A program made the translations under genes and the position numbers. Positions 1 to 8,160 of a DNA stretch of 64,000 nucleotides are shown one piece after another. Source of the DNA: Cryobacterium sp. PH31-L1 (GTDB taxonomy: Bacteria > Actinomycetota > Actinomycetes > Actinomycetales > Microbacteriaceae); contig NZ_JASISM010000001.1 of assembly GCF_030063145.1 (NCBI RefSeq), positions 372,001 to 436,000 on the forward strand. Reading direction: 5' to 3'. The notes below the pieces were generated by a model that saw only the letters and a program-made list of their open reading frames with translations, was not told the DNA's origin and ran no database searches. Within the stretch, counting starts at the first letter, position 1, and each line of letters starts with the position of its first letter.

Positions 1-369
1 GCGCTGCGCTGGAACGGCACCGGCCACGACGAGCAGGAACAGCGCCTGCGTGCTCTGTATCGGCGTGCGGCGCTCACCGTGAGTGACCGCCTGCACGTGC
101 TCGTCGGGGCCCTGACCGAGGGGGCGGTTCCGGCCGCGCTCCTCGTCGATCCCAAGTCTGATAAGATCGCTCGGCATTTCGCCGCCGCCGGACTGCACGA
201 CGTGAGCATTGTCAGCGCGGGGCTGTCTGCCATCGAAATCGCCGCACGGCTGCAGAATCTGCTGGGCCGTCGCACGGCTATTCTGGCCGGCCTGACCGAG
301 GCGCAGAACGAATTGCAGACCGTGCGCCGCCTGCTCGACCAGGTGCTCACGACCGAGAGCGTGCGGTGA
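1..369 (+). CDS. Polysaccharide pyruvyl transferase family protein, C-terminal part
   Basis: The frame is open from base 1, so the 5' end lies outside the window; the GTG at 79 is internal. The visible 122 residues contain SDRLHVLVGALTEGAVPAAL, the C-terminal Arg-His motif region of the polysaccharide pyruvyl transferase family, which moves a pyruvyl ketal from phosphoenolpyruvate onto a sugar. The same region is recognisable in the complete paralogue at 7111-8160 (DRLHAAVIGLTEGALPLVI). The tail after it is a predicted helix rich in Leu, Glu and Arg. It is coupled to the next glycosyltransferase by a GTGA overlap. The family call is good; substrate unknown. Confidence 0.75.
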   Translation, partial: ALRWNGTGHDEQEQRLRALYRRAALTVSDRLHVLVGALTEGAVPAALLVDPKSDKIARHFAAAGLHDVSIVSAGLSAIEIAARLQNLLGRRTAILAGLTEAQNELQTVRRLLDQVLTTESVR

Positions 370-1676
370 GCCTCGCCGAAGCGGGCGACACCGAGCCGAT
401 CGGGACAGTATCGAACCACGTCGGGACCGGCGGTGCCGGGGAGGCTGCGGCCGAGCCCGTCGTGTCTAATCTGGGCGACACCGAATCGATCGAGACGGAA
501 CCGATCGCCATCCTTCACCCATCCGCTGCGGCGGTTCCCGACTCTCGAACCGGCAGCCGAACCGACTCCGGCACCGATTCCGGCACCGAGATTCACCCAG
601 GCACCGTTCCCGGGCCGACGCTCGCGCCGGTCGCTTCGGCTGCGCAGTCTGAACGCCTGCTCGCCGTGCACGTCGGGCGCAGCGGCGAAGTCGCCGGCGG
701 TATGAGTCAGGTCGTCAATGGCTACCTGGCGCACTCCTTCGCTGACTTCGACCTGCGTATGATCGCGTCGCGCAACGGCAGTGGCGGGGTGCGTGCGGCC
801 GGGCTCGCGGCATCCGCTTTCTGGAAGGTGCTGCGCCTGGCCAGGCCCGAGCGCACCGTGGTGATTGCGCACCTGTCGCAGGGCGGGTCCTTCGCGCGCG
901 AAGGCGCGTTGCTGGCCCTGGCCCACGCGCGCGGGTTCGCCACGGTGGCTCAGCTGCACGGCAGCTCCTTCGCCGACTTTGCCGTGAAACGGCCAGGACT
1001 GGTCGGGCGTGTCCTGCGCGCGGCCGACGTGGTGCTGACCCTGTCCGCCGAGTCGCAGGCCGCGGCCGCCGAGTTCGTGCCGCTGGAGCGTGTCGTGCTC
1101 GTGCCGAATGCCGTCGCCGACGGGGTGCGGCGCGAGATCGAACCCCTCGTGGTCTTCGGCGGTGCGGTCAGCACGCGTAAGGGCGTCGATGTGCTGGTCG
1201 CGGTCTGGCAGCGGCTTGCGCCGCAGCATCCGCTCTGGAAACTGGTCATCGCTGGCCCCATCGTCGACCAACCCGCAGTGCCGCTGACCCGCGGCGAATT
1301 CGTGGGGGCGCTCAGCCACGAGGCGCTGATGAAGTTGCTGGAGCGGTCGGCGATCGCCGTGTTGCCCTCCCGCGACGAGGCGATGCCCATGTTCATTCTC
1401 GAAGCCATGGCCCGCAGAAACTGTGTCGTGGCGACCCGGGTCGGTGGCGTGCCGGCCGTGCTCGCAAACGGTGTGGGCATGATCGTGGAACCCGGCGACG
1501 CCGACTCCCTCGAGGCAGCCCTCCGGCACGCGATAACGGATGCCGCCTGGCGCGCCAAAAAGGCGGATCTGGCTAGATCCGCCTTTGAGACTACCTATTC
1601 GGCGGCCGCTGTCTTTCCGCTGGTCGAGCGCAGTTGGAAGGCTGCGCTCGACCGGCGAGCGGACCGTGTGTTATGA
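366..1676 (+). CDS. Glycosyltransferase, GT4-like (GT-B fold)
   Basis: This probably transfers a nucleotide-activated sugar in surface polysaccharide assembly. The GTG at 366 overlaps the preceding stop by 4 nt. Residues 1 to about 95 are a low-complexity stretch rich in Thr, Glu, Gly, Ser and Pro with repeated SRTDSGTDSGTE-like units. The recognisable domain starts near residue 97 (HVGRSGEVAGGMSQV). The C-terminal nucleotide-sugar part shows FGGAVSTRKGVDVLV and, near residue 337, EAMPMFILEAMARRN, which fits the EX7E motif of GT4 enzymes. A start nearer residue 90 is possible because the N-terminal tail is unlike the family. The 3' end overlaps the convergent gene at 1671 by 6 nt. Confidence 0.8.
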   Translation: MSLAEAGDTEPIGTVSNHVGTGGAGEAAAEPVVSNLGDTESIETEPIAILHPSAAAVPDSRTGSRTDSGTDSGTEIHPGTVPGPTLAPVASAAQSERLLAVHVGRSGEVAGGMSQVVNGYLAHSFADFDLRMIASRNGSGGVRAAGLAASAFWKVLRLARPERTVVIAHLSQGGSFAREGALLALAHARGFATVAQLHGSSFADFAVKRPGLVGRVLRAADVVLTLSAESQAAAAEFVPLERVVLVPNAVADGVRREIEPLVVFGGAVSTRKGVDVLVAVWQRLAPQHPLWKLVIAGPIVDQPAVPLTRGEFVGALSHEALMKLLERSAIAVLPSRDEAMPMFILEAMARRNCVVATRVGGVPAVLANGVGMIVEPGDADSLEAALRHAITDAAWRAKKADLARSAFETTYSAAAVFPLVERSWKAALDRRADRVL

Positions 1677-3593
1677 AATGCAGGCCTGGCTGGCGAAGCC
1701 GGAACCGGCGGCCGTGACGGTGTTCGAGCAGTAGACCTTTGTGCCGCTGGCACCCTTGCTGCCCTGCTCGTGCACGAAGAAGCCGTAGCCGGCGGCGCCG
1801 ACCGGGGCGGTGTTGCCGAAGAAGACGTTGCGCAGTCCCCAGCCGGCGACGCTTCCGTTGACCGCGAAGCCGTGCATGGTGCTGTTCTTGCCGGTGTTGT
1901 TGTAGATGCTCCAGTCGTTGCCCTTGACCTTGACCCATTCCTCGGCGCGCGGCATGGCGTTGGCACCGTCGATCACGTTGTCGCGGATGATGCCGTTCGA
2001 GGTACCTTCCTTGACCTCGATCGGCTGGGCACCGGTCAGGCTGATGTTGTTGGCCATGAGCAGCGTGCGGTCGGTGTTGTCGGGCTGGCAGTTGGTCTGA
2101 GCGCACCAGTTGGCGTCTGAGGTTCCGATGTAGATGCCCTCGCCGTAGAACGGGTCGCGCTTGCCGGTGTTGCGGATGGTGTTTCCGACGACGGTGTTGT
2201 CGGTGCTGAAGGCGCGAACGTGGATGCCCTCGTAGCCGACGTTCTCGACGAGCGTGTCGGCGACGGTGACGTGGTTGCTGCGGATCACGCTGATGCCTTT
2301 GAGGCTGTTGGTGACGGTCATGCCGGCAACAACGAGGTTAGACGAGTTGGTGATCTGGATGCCGTGGTTGTCCTGGATGCTGCCGACGTTGATCACGGCG
2401 CTACGCGGTCCGCAGACCCAGATCGGGCTGGAGGCGGTTCCGTTCATGGTTATGTTGATCTGCTCGTTGTAGGTTCCGGGGGCCAGCTTGATTACGGTGC
2501 CGGGCTGAGCCTGTGCCACGGCGGCCATGAGTTCCCTGGCCGTGGCCACGTTCACGGTGGCAGCGGGGCAGTCAGCGTAGCGGTGGGTACTGATCGGTGC
2601 CGGGGTCGGCGCGGTGCTCGGCACGGCCGTCACGATGAAAGCGTCGACGATGCTGCTGGTGCCGGTGGAGCGGGCATCCTTCTGGCCGGTGCGCGTCACC
2701 GTGATGGTGTGCGTTCCCGCTGAGAGGCTCGTGGTGCTGAACGCACTCTGGCGGTAAGCGGTGGTGGCGGAGTAGCCGTTGACCGTGGCGACGGTCGCGC
2801 CGTCGATGGCCACGTTGCTCGTGCCCGAGCTGCTGGTCAGGCGGGTGATGAAAGCGACGCTCGTGCCCTGGAAGGTGAACGAGGCGCTGCCCGCGGTCGT
2901 GGTGAACTGCACGCCGCCGCCCGAGTCATTGGCCGAGCCGGAGGTGCGCCAGGTGCCGGAGTACGTGACCTGTGCGGAGTCACTGTCGAAAGTGGTCGAG
3001 CCGGCCGGAGCCTGCACCGGAACGGTGGAGGTCGGGGCTGCCGGGGTGGGCTCTGGCGCCGGAGCTGGTGCGGGAGCGGTGCTGCCGGCCGGCGTCAGGG
3101 TGACGAAAGCGTCGACGATGCTGCTGGTCCCGCTCGAACGGGCGTCCTTCTTGCCGGTGCGGGTGACCTTGATGGTGTGGGTGCCGCTGGAGAGGCTCGA
3201 GGTGCTGAACAGGCTCTGCTGGTATTTCGTGGTGGCGGAGTATCCGTTGACCGTGGCGACAACCTTGCCGTCGATCGCGATGTCGCTCGTGCCGGAGCTG
3301 CTGGTCATGCGGGTCACGAAGGCCACGGTCGACCCGGTGAAGGTGAGCGAGGCGCTCGCCGTGGTCGAGGTGTACTTGATCGATGCGCCATTGTCCGACG
3401 GCGAGCCGGTCGAGAGCCAGGTGCCCGAGTACTTGACCTGCGAGGAGCTGCTGTCGACGACAGTAGTGCCGGCCGGCGCAGTGGCGGCCGATGCCGCAGA
3501 GACGCTGACGGGGATCATCGCGGTGAGCGGAACGAGCGCGGCGATGGCGATGGCCGCGATGCTGGCACGTCGTGAGATGCGGGGGAACAACAT
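1671..3593 (-). CDS. Secreted parallel beta-helix protein with two CBM-like domains
   Basis: A predicted secreted protein of 640 residues. I place the start at the ATG at 3593 because GGAAGG lies about 8 nt upstream and a clean signal peptide follows (SRRASIAAIAIAALVPLTAM). Two homologous jelly-roll-like modules of about 115 residues (roughly 40-170 and 196-320) share YSGTW, SLTFTGS/SFTFQGT, FVTR/FITR, VNGYSATT and GTHTI.VTRTGxKDAR, and are joined by Ala/Pro-rich linkers. From about residue 334 a right-handed parallel beta-helix begins (HRYADCPAATV, then APGTYNEQINI, NNISLTGAQPIEVKEG), as in pectate-lyase-like or NosD-like proteins. A role in binding or cutting a surface or environmental polysaccharide is inference; no catalytic triad was assigned. 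Paralogue at 4115-5656. Confidence 0.8.
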   Translation of the reverse strand: MLFPRISRRASIAAIAIAALVPLTAMIPVSVSAASAATAPAGTTVVDSSSSQVKYSGTWLSTGSPSDNGASIKYTSTTASASLTFTGSTVAFVTRMTSSSGTSDIAIDGKVVATVNGYSATTKYQQSLFSTSSLSSGTHTIKVTRTGKKDARSSGTSSIVDAFVTLTPAGSTAPAPAPAPEPTPAAPTSTVPVQAPAGSTTFDSDSAQVTYSGTWRTSGSANDSGGGVQFTTTAGSASFTFQGTSVAFITRLTSSSGTSNVAIDGATVATVNGYSATTAYRQSAFSTTSLSAGTHTITVTRTGQKDARSTGTSSIVDAFIVTAVPSTAPTPAPISTHRYADCPAATVNVATARELMAAVAQAQPGTVIKLAPGTYNEQINITMNGTASSPIWVCGPRSAVINVGSIQDNHGIQITNSSNLVVAGMTVTNSLKGISVIRSNHVTVADTLVENVGYEGIHVRAFSTDNTVVGNTIRNTGKRDPFYGEGIYIGTSDANWCAQTNCQPDNTDRTLLMANNISLTGAQPIEVKEGTSNGIIRDNVIDGANAMPRAEEWVKVKGNDWSIYNNTGKNSTMHGFAVNGSVAGWGLRNVFFGNTAPVGAAGYGFFVHEQGSKGASGTKVYCSNTVTAAGSGFASQACIS

Positions 3594-4045
3594 GATGAAA
3601 CCTTCCGGATGTTCATGGACTGGATGGTTACGTCCGTGAACCCGAAAGGATTCGCAAACGCACATGATCTGCGTGATCTGCGGCGGTGGTGCCGCCGTGA
3701 TCACTTCGTCAATTAGCGTTCGGAGTGCTGCGTATTACCCGTGTGTAAATGGGTTTGTGGGCGCAGATTGAGCGGATGCCGCGACCGTCCCTCGCACGGG
3801 CGCGCGCGGGAGGCCCCGCGCGCTCGCACGTGGTCCGGGCCGCAAAGGTGAGACAGCCTCGGGGATTTGGCCCTGATCAGTGCTATTGCCCATTGTGGGC
3901 GATGCCCCGCAGATGGGGGGTAAAGATTTCGTCGGCCGAGGGCGCTCGCTGTGGGGCGCCACCCGCTGTTCCTGTGAAAGTGCCTAGAGTGGATTTGAGA
4001 CTCTTGAGTTTTTGTCACTCGCAACGACGGTGGAGTTGGCACACG
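3594..4045. other. Long leader region upstream of the beta-helix gene
   Basis: About 450 bases without a convincing gene. Short ORFs here lack ribosome sites and have no recognisable products. It holds a 25-nt element shared with the paralogue's upstream region (entry at 3969-3993) and a GC-rich stretch at 3786-3830 made of CGCG-type runs able to fold. It is presumably promoter and long 5' leader for the minus-strand gene. I could not match it to a known riboswitch. Confidence 0.4.
3969..3993 (-). promoter_or_regulatory. Shared upstream element, copy A
   Basis: This 25-nt stretch agrees with 5979-6003 at 22 of 25 positions (plus strand TTCCTGTGAAARTGCC, then YAGARTGGA). Both copies sit 320-380 nt upstream of a beta-helix gene in the same orientation, while the surrounding sequence is otherwise dissimilar. 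It may be the promoter or an activator site that co-regulates the two paralogues. No sigma factor is assigned. Confidence 0.45.
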
Positions 4046-4085
4046 CAAAAAAGACCCCCCAACCGGTTGCGGCTGGGGGGTCTTC
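4046..4085 (-). terminator. Rho-independent terminator of the beta-helix gene
   Basis: The arms AAGACCCCCC and GGGGGGTCTT enclose a short GC-rich loop. On the minus strand the hairpin is followed by a run of six T, 30 nt downstream of the stop of the 4115-5656 gene. Confidence 0.85.
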
Positions 4086-4114
4086 TCTCGTATCGCGCCG
4101 GGCGGCTGGCGCTG

Positions 4115-5656
4115 CTAGGGCGTGCAGGCGATGTTGGAGAATCCCTCGCTCGCGCGGGTGACCGAGTTCGAGCAGGACACGTTGGTATTGCTTGAGCCCT
4201 TGCTGCCCTTTTCGTGGATGAAGAAGGCGTAACCACCGGCGTTCACCGCCCCGGAGTTGTCGGTAAAGGTATTGCGCAGGCCCCAGCCGTCGACACTGCC
4301 GTTGACCGCGAAGCCGTGCATCGGGCTATTGGAGCCACGGTTGCCCTCGATGGTCCAGTCGTTGCCTTTGACCTTGACCCACTCTTCGGCATCGCTCATG
4401 GCATTCGCACCGTCAATCACGTTGTCGCGAATGACGCCGTCAGACGTGCCTTCCTTGACCTCGATCGGTTGGGCGCCGGTAAGGCTGATGCGGTTGGACA
4501 GCACCCGGGTCCCGTCGGTGCGGTCGGGCTTGCAGTCGGTCTGGGCGCACCAATTGTTCTCCGAGGTTCCGATGTAAATGCCCTCGCCGAAGGATGAGTC
4601 GCGCTTGCCGGTGTTCGAAATGGTGTTGCCGACGACCGTGCTGCCGGTCGTGAAAGCGCGCAGGTGGATGCCTTCATAGCCGATGTGGTCGATGCGGGTG
4701 TCGGCGATGGTCACGTTCGTGCCGCTGATCACGCTGATGCCCTTGAGGCTGTTGGTCACGGTCATGCCCGCGATCACCAGGTTGGAGGAGTTCTTGACCT
4801 GGATTCCGTGGTTGTCCTGGATGCCGCCAACGTTGATCACGGCGTCGCGCGAGCCGCAGACCCAGATCGGGCTGGAAGCGGTGCCGTTGGCGTGCATGTC
4901 GATCTGGCCCCTGTAGGTACCGGGGGCCATCCTGATGACGGTGCCGGGCCGTGCGCGGTCGACGGCCGCCGTGAGCTCGTCGGCGGTGTACACCGTCGTC
5001 GTCGCGGCGGGGCAGTCGGCATAGCGGTGCACTCCGGTCGACGGCGCTAGCGCGGGCACAGGCGCAGGAGCGGGTTCCGGAGCCGGGGCCACGCTGGTCC
5101 TCGTGTTCACGACGAAAGCGTCGACGATGCTGTTGGTGCCGCTCGAGCGGTCATCCTTTTTGCCGGTGCGACTGATCTTGATGGTGTGGGTTCCGCTCGA
5201 CAGGCTGCTCGTGCTGAACGCGGTCTTCTGGTGCACGGTTCTGGCGGAGTACGCGTTCACCGTGGCGACGACCTTGCCGTCGATCGAGACGGTGCTTTTT
5301 CCCGAGCTCTTGGTGGTGCGGGTGATGAAGGCGACGCTGGTTCCCGTGAACGTCATCGACGCGCTGCCGGCACTGAACTGAAACCGCACGGAGCCCCCGC
5401 GGTCGGCGGAATTGCGGGTGCTGCGCCAGGCGCCGGTATAGGTGATCTTGGCCGAGGAGCTGTCGATGATAGTTCGGGCCGGTCCGGCGGCGGCGGACTC
5501 GATGCCCGGATTGGGGACGGTCATCGGGGCCAGAACAGCCACGCCGACCGCCGTGAAGGCGAGTGCAGTGATCAGGGCGTGGCGGGCGTATGCGCGCGGG
5601 CGGGCGAGTGTGCGGGAAGTCGGCGTGCGGTGGGGGCGGTTGCGGAACAGGGGCAC
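4115..5656 (-). CDS. Secreted parallel beta-helix protein with one CBM-like domain
   Basis: Paralogue of the 1671-3593 product with one jelly-roll-like module instead of two. The frame is open to 5977, but the GTG at 5656 has GGAGGA about 8 nt upstream and gives a basic N-terminus with a hydrophobic segment (HALITALAFTAVGVAVLAP), so I use it (513 residues). Module at about 57-175 (YTGAWRS, FITRTTKSSG, GTHTIKISRTGKKDDR), Pro/Ala linker, then the beta-helix from about residue 208 (HRYADCPAATTTVYT) to the end. The helix part is very close to its neighbour (GAQPIEVKEGTSDGVIRDN; DAEEWVKVKGNDW). Tandem duplication followed by gain or loss of one module is the likely history. The substrate is unknown. 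Confidence 0.8.
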   Translation of the reverse strand: MPLFRNRPHRTPTSRTLARPRAYARHALITALAFTAVGVAVLAPMTVPNPGIESAAAGPARTIIDSSSAKITYTGAWRSTRNSADRGGSVRFQFSAGSASMTFTGTSVAFITRTTKSSGKSTVSIDGKVVATVNAYSARTVHQKTAFSTSSLSSGTHTIKISRTGKKDDRSSGTNSIVDAFVVNTRTSVAPAPEPAPAPVPALAPSTGVHRYADCPAATTTVYTADELTAAVDRARPGTVIRMAPGTYRGQIDMHANGTASSPIWVCGSRDAVINVGGIQDNHGIQVKNSSNLVIAGMTVTNSLKGISVISGTNVTIADTRIDHIGYEGIHLRAFTTGSTVVGNTISNTGKRDSSFGEGIYIGTSENNWCAQTDCKPDRTDGTRVLSNRISLTGAQPIEVKEGTSDGVIRDNVIDGANAMSDAEEWVKVKGNDWTIEGNRGSNSPMHGFAVNGSVDGWGLRNTFTDNSGAVNAGGYAFFIHEKGSKGSSNTNVSCSNSVTRASEGFSNIACTP

Positions 5657-6048
5657 GGTGGAGTCCTCCGGAGAGTCAGGGTCGCGAATGGACAGCTGGT
5701 GCGCGATTGGCGCGGATGCTCGCGGTGCCGTCGCAGGGCAGGCGTGGGTGAATTCTTGCCCGAGGGTCGGTTCGTCGATCTCTGTGATTCGGTCAGGTTC
5801 TCGTTTTTCCGGGGAAGTAGCGAGCACGTCTTTCGACGGGTCTCTTGGTGCCGGATGCTGGCCTGGTCGTTGCGACTGCACTGCGTATTCAGCGTTCGAA
5901 GACCGAGATCGTAGGGGACTATTCGGAGCGAACTGTGGCTCCGAGCCTATCGAGAGCCAAAGTCGAATTCGTTTCACTTTCCTGTGAAAATGCCCAGAAT
6001 GGAGCGCCTCCGCGTGACGACCCCGCGCAGCTGGCCCGTTGCATCCTC
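5657..6048. other. Intergenic leader of the second beta-helix gene
   Basis: About 390 bases without a supported gene. They contain the second copy of the shared upstream element (5979-6003). Plus-strand frames here are open only because of GC bias and carry no recognisable protein. Confidence 0.4.
5979..6003 (-). promoter_or_regulatory. Shared upstream element, copy B
   Basis: The second copy of the 25-nt element described at 3969-3993, differing at three positions, 323 nt before the GTG start at 5656. Same orientation relative to its gene as copy A. Confidence 0.45.
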
Positions 6049-6074
6049 CTCAGGCTCAGGCTCAGGCTCAGGCT
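6049..6074. repeat. Hexanucleotide tandem repeat CTCAGG, about 4.3 copies
   Basis: Four perfect copies of CTCAGG plus two bases. The stop codon of the GT2 gene (6068-6070) lies inside the repeat, and each unit carries a TGA on the minus strand in the same frame. Loss or gain of whole units would therefore hardly change the protein end. Confidence 0.8.
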
Positions 6075-7114
6075 GCGCCGTGCTCGACGGCCAGGCGCAG
6101 CACCCGGCGGTGCAGCGGCACACTGACCTTCGCCGAGCCGGCCAGCGCGAGCCGCTTCCAGTCGCGACGACGCGCAGCGAGCAGCACCAGCCGCCAGGTG
6201 AGCCGGGACCGCAGCTCGGCGACGATCTCGTCGCGTTCGTCGGCGTCGTACGGGCCGCTCAGGGCATCCTTCAGCCCGGAGAGCAGAACGTAGCGCAGCC
6301 GAAAGTAGCCGTAGGAGTTGGAACCGATGATGCGGGTGTCGAGGGTGATCGCCGCGGTGGTGACGGCCTGCTCCACCAGCAGCAGCGACTCAGCCCGGCG
6401 CGATCCCGAGCGGATGATCGACCCACCGCGCACAACATAGGAATACAGCACATCCCTGATAACGGCCACACGATCGGCCGCGGCGAACAGCTGGGCCACC
6501 ATGGCCAGGTCGGAGTGCACCCGGGCCGGGGTGAACTCGATCTCGCGCGTGAGCTCCCGGCGGAACAGTTTGTTCCACAGATGCCCGGTGAGGTCTCCGT
6601 CTAGCAACATTCCAAAAGCCTCGGCGCCGCTGATCGGACCATTCTGCGGCGGCGCAGCTAACGGGCGTCGTTGGCCGGGATAGACGTATTCGGCGCCGCA
6701 GACGATCACGTCGGCGCCGGTTGACCGGGCCGTCGCCACGAGTTTCTCGAGCGCCGTGAGAGCCCAGTCGTCGTCACAATCGACGAACCACAGAAATTCA
6801 CCCCGGCTTTCGGCCACGGCGCGGGCACGGGCCCGGGCGACTCCGCCATTTTGCTCCTGCCGAAAATAGGAAACGCTGGCGTGCGCGGACGCAGCCCGTG
6901 TGCCGATCTGGGCCGTCGCATCCGTTGAGCCGTCGTCGACCACGATGATCTCGACCGACCCGGCGGCAGAAACGGCGATCGTCTGCAGCAGCAGGCGTTC
7001 GATGGCGTCGTGAAGAAATTCCGCCGCGTTGTAGGCCGGAACAATGACGCTCACGACCGGATGCCCGCTCGCTCCGGGCCGCTCCGGCCGCCCCGCGGCG
7101 TGCGCGCCGTTCAC
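6068..7114 (-). CDS. Family 2 glycosyltransferase (GT-A fold)
   Basis: An inverting GT2-type enzyme likely adding a sugar to a lipid-linked repeat unit on the cytoplasmic side. The N-terminus carries VVSVIVPAYNAAEFLHDAI, then EIIVVDDGSTDAT (nucleotide-binding Asp region) and FLWFVDCDDDW with the metal-binding DxD-type acidic residues around position 115. Length of 348 residues is usual. The GTG start at 7114 overlaps the stop of the upstream pyruvyltransferase by 4 nt. It is the last gene of a tightly packed minus-strand run that starts near 13.3 kb. Acceptor and donor cannot be told from sequence. Confidence 0.85.
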   Translation of the reverse strand: MNGAHAAGRPERPGASGHPVVSVIVPAYNAAEFLHDAIERLLLQTIAVSAAGSVEIIVVDDGSTDATAQIGTRAASAHASVSYFRQEQNGGVARARARAVAESRGEFLWFVDCDDDWALTALEKLVATARSTGADVIVCGAEYVYPGQRRPLAAPPQNGPISGAEAFGMLLDGDLTGHLWNKLFRRELTREIEFTPARVHSDLAMVAQLFAAADRVAVIRDVLYSYVVRGGSIIRSGSRRAESLLLVEQAVTTAAITLDTRIIGSNSYGYFRLRYVLLSGLKDALSGPYDADERDEIVAELRSRLTWRLVLLAARRRDWKRLALAGSAKVSVPLHRRVLRLAVEHGAA

Positions 7115-8160
7115 GCCGTGAGCTTTCGAATGGTGTCGGTCAGCTCCCGCAGAGACGCGCGGGCCTCCACAACGTGGCGCAGGATCGGCTCCCGGCGGCT
7201 GATCACGTCGCGAGCCCGGCGCTCGAGCGCCGCCGGGTCGGAGAGCGTCCAGCCGATCGTGGCACCCTTGATGTCGACGGCGTCAAGGGTGCGGGCCGCC
7301 TTGGACGGCCCAGCGTCAGCGATCACCAGCGGCAGCGCGCCCTCGGTGAGGCCGATCACGGCGGCGTGCAGCCGGTCAGTCACGACGAGCAGCGACCGCT
7401 GGTACACCTCGCGCAGGCGAAGTTCCTGCGCTGCATGGTCCGGGCCGTCCCAGACCAGGGCCGTGCCGCCGAGCGAGACCGCGAGTTCTTCGGCGAGGGG
7501 CCCGTCGCGTTCAATCTGCGACACCGTGACGATCTCGAGTCCGAGAGTGTCGGCCAGACGCTTCAGCGCCGCGAGCCAGGCCTCGTCGGGGCGTCGCCCG
7601 TTGTAGCGCACCGAGACCGCGAGAAGCGGGCGATCCGCGGTGGAGGCGAGCAGGTCGGCATCCGCTGCTCCCGTGGCGAAGGCCCAGTCGGGAGCGATAC
7701 GGCCGAGCCCCATCGCGGAACGGCTGTAGGCGTCGCGCCAGGCCACCAGGTCGCACAGGCGCAGGGTCGCCGCCACCGGAATGCGCCAGCCGGTCTTCTG
7801 CCGCACGCCGAACCCGGCGTGCACGGCATGCCCGCCGCGTAGCCGGTTGAGCGCGAGGTGCGGTGCCAGCCGCAGGTAGCGCAGCGCGTAGCCACGCTGT
7901 AGCTCCATTTCGCCGGCGTTGAAGGCATACACGGATGCCTCCCGCAGTGTCGACCGCGAAATCTCGCGTCGCCACTCGCCGCTCGTGCGGTACACCCGGT
8001 CTTCGTCATGCAGGCCGAGCCCGCTCAGGTAGGAATCCTCGCGGGATCCAACAAAGACCTGCAGCTCGCCGGCCCCCCTCAGCGCGTCGAGAAAGGCCCT
8101 CCGCAGCACGGTGTCGCCGACATTGTCGATTTGGCCCATGGCCGAGGCGAAGATTCTCAT
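7111..8160 (-). CDS. Polysaccharide pyruvyl transferase family protein
   Basis: Predicted to add a pyruvyl group from phosphoenolpyruvate to a sugar of the surface polymer. The N-terminus MRIFASAMGQIDNVGDTVLR has the NxGD signature of the family; the C-terminal part has TDRLHAAVIGLTEGALPLVI with the conserved Arg-His. 349 residues, normal length. Start ATG at 8160 overlaps the upstream GT4 gene by 4 nt and its own stop overlaps the GT2 gene by 4 nt, so the three are translationally coupled. It is one of three pyruvyltransferase modules in the window (also 1-369 and the C-terminal part of 9383-12310). Confidence 0.85.
   Translation of the reverse strand: MRIFASAMGQIDNVGDTVLRRAFLDALRGAGELQVFVGSREDSYLSGLGLHDEDRVYRTSGEWRREISRSTLREASVYAFNAGEMELQRGYALRYLRLAPHLALNRLRGGHAVHAGFGVRQKTGWRIPVAATLRLCDLVAWRDAYSRSAMGLGRIAPDWAFATGAADADLLASTADRPLLAVSVRYNGRRPDEAWLAALKRLADTLGLEIVTVSQIERDGPLAEELAVSLGGTALVWDGPDHAAQELRLREVYQRSLLVVTDRLHAAVIGLTEGALPLVIADAGPSKAARTLDAVDIKGATIGWTLSDPAALERRARDVISRREPILRHVVEARASLRELTDTIRKLTA

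Noticed and set aside
3594..4045. Possible c-di-AMP (ydaO-type) riboswitch in the long leader of the beta-helix gene
   Set aside because: Actinobacterial wall-acting secreted proteins sometimes have one, but I could not place its conserved core here or in the paralogue's leader; only a 25-nt element is shared.
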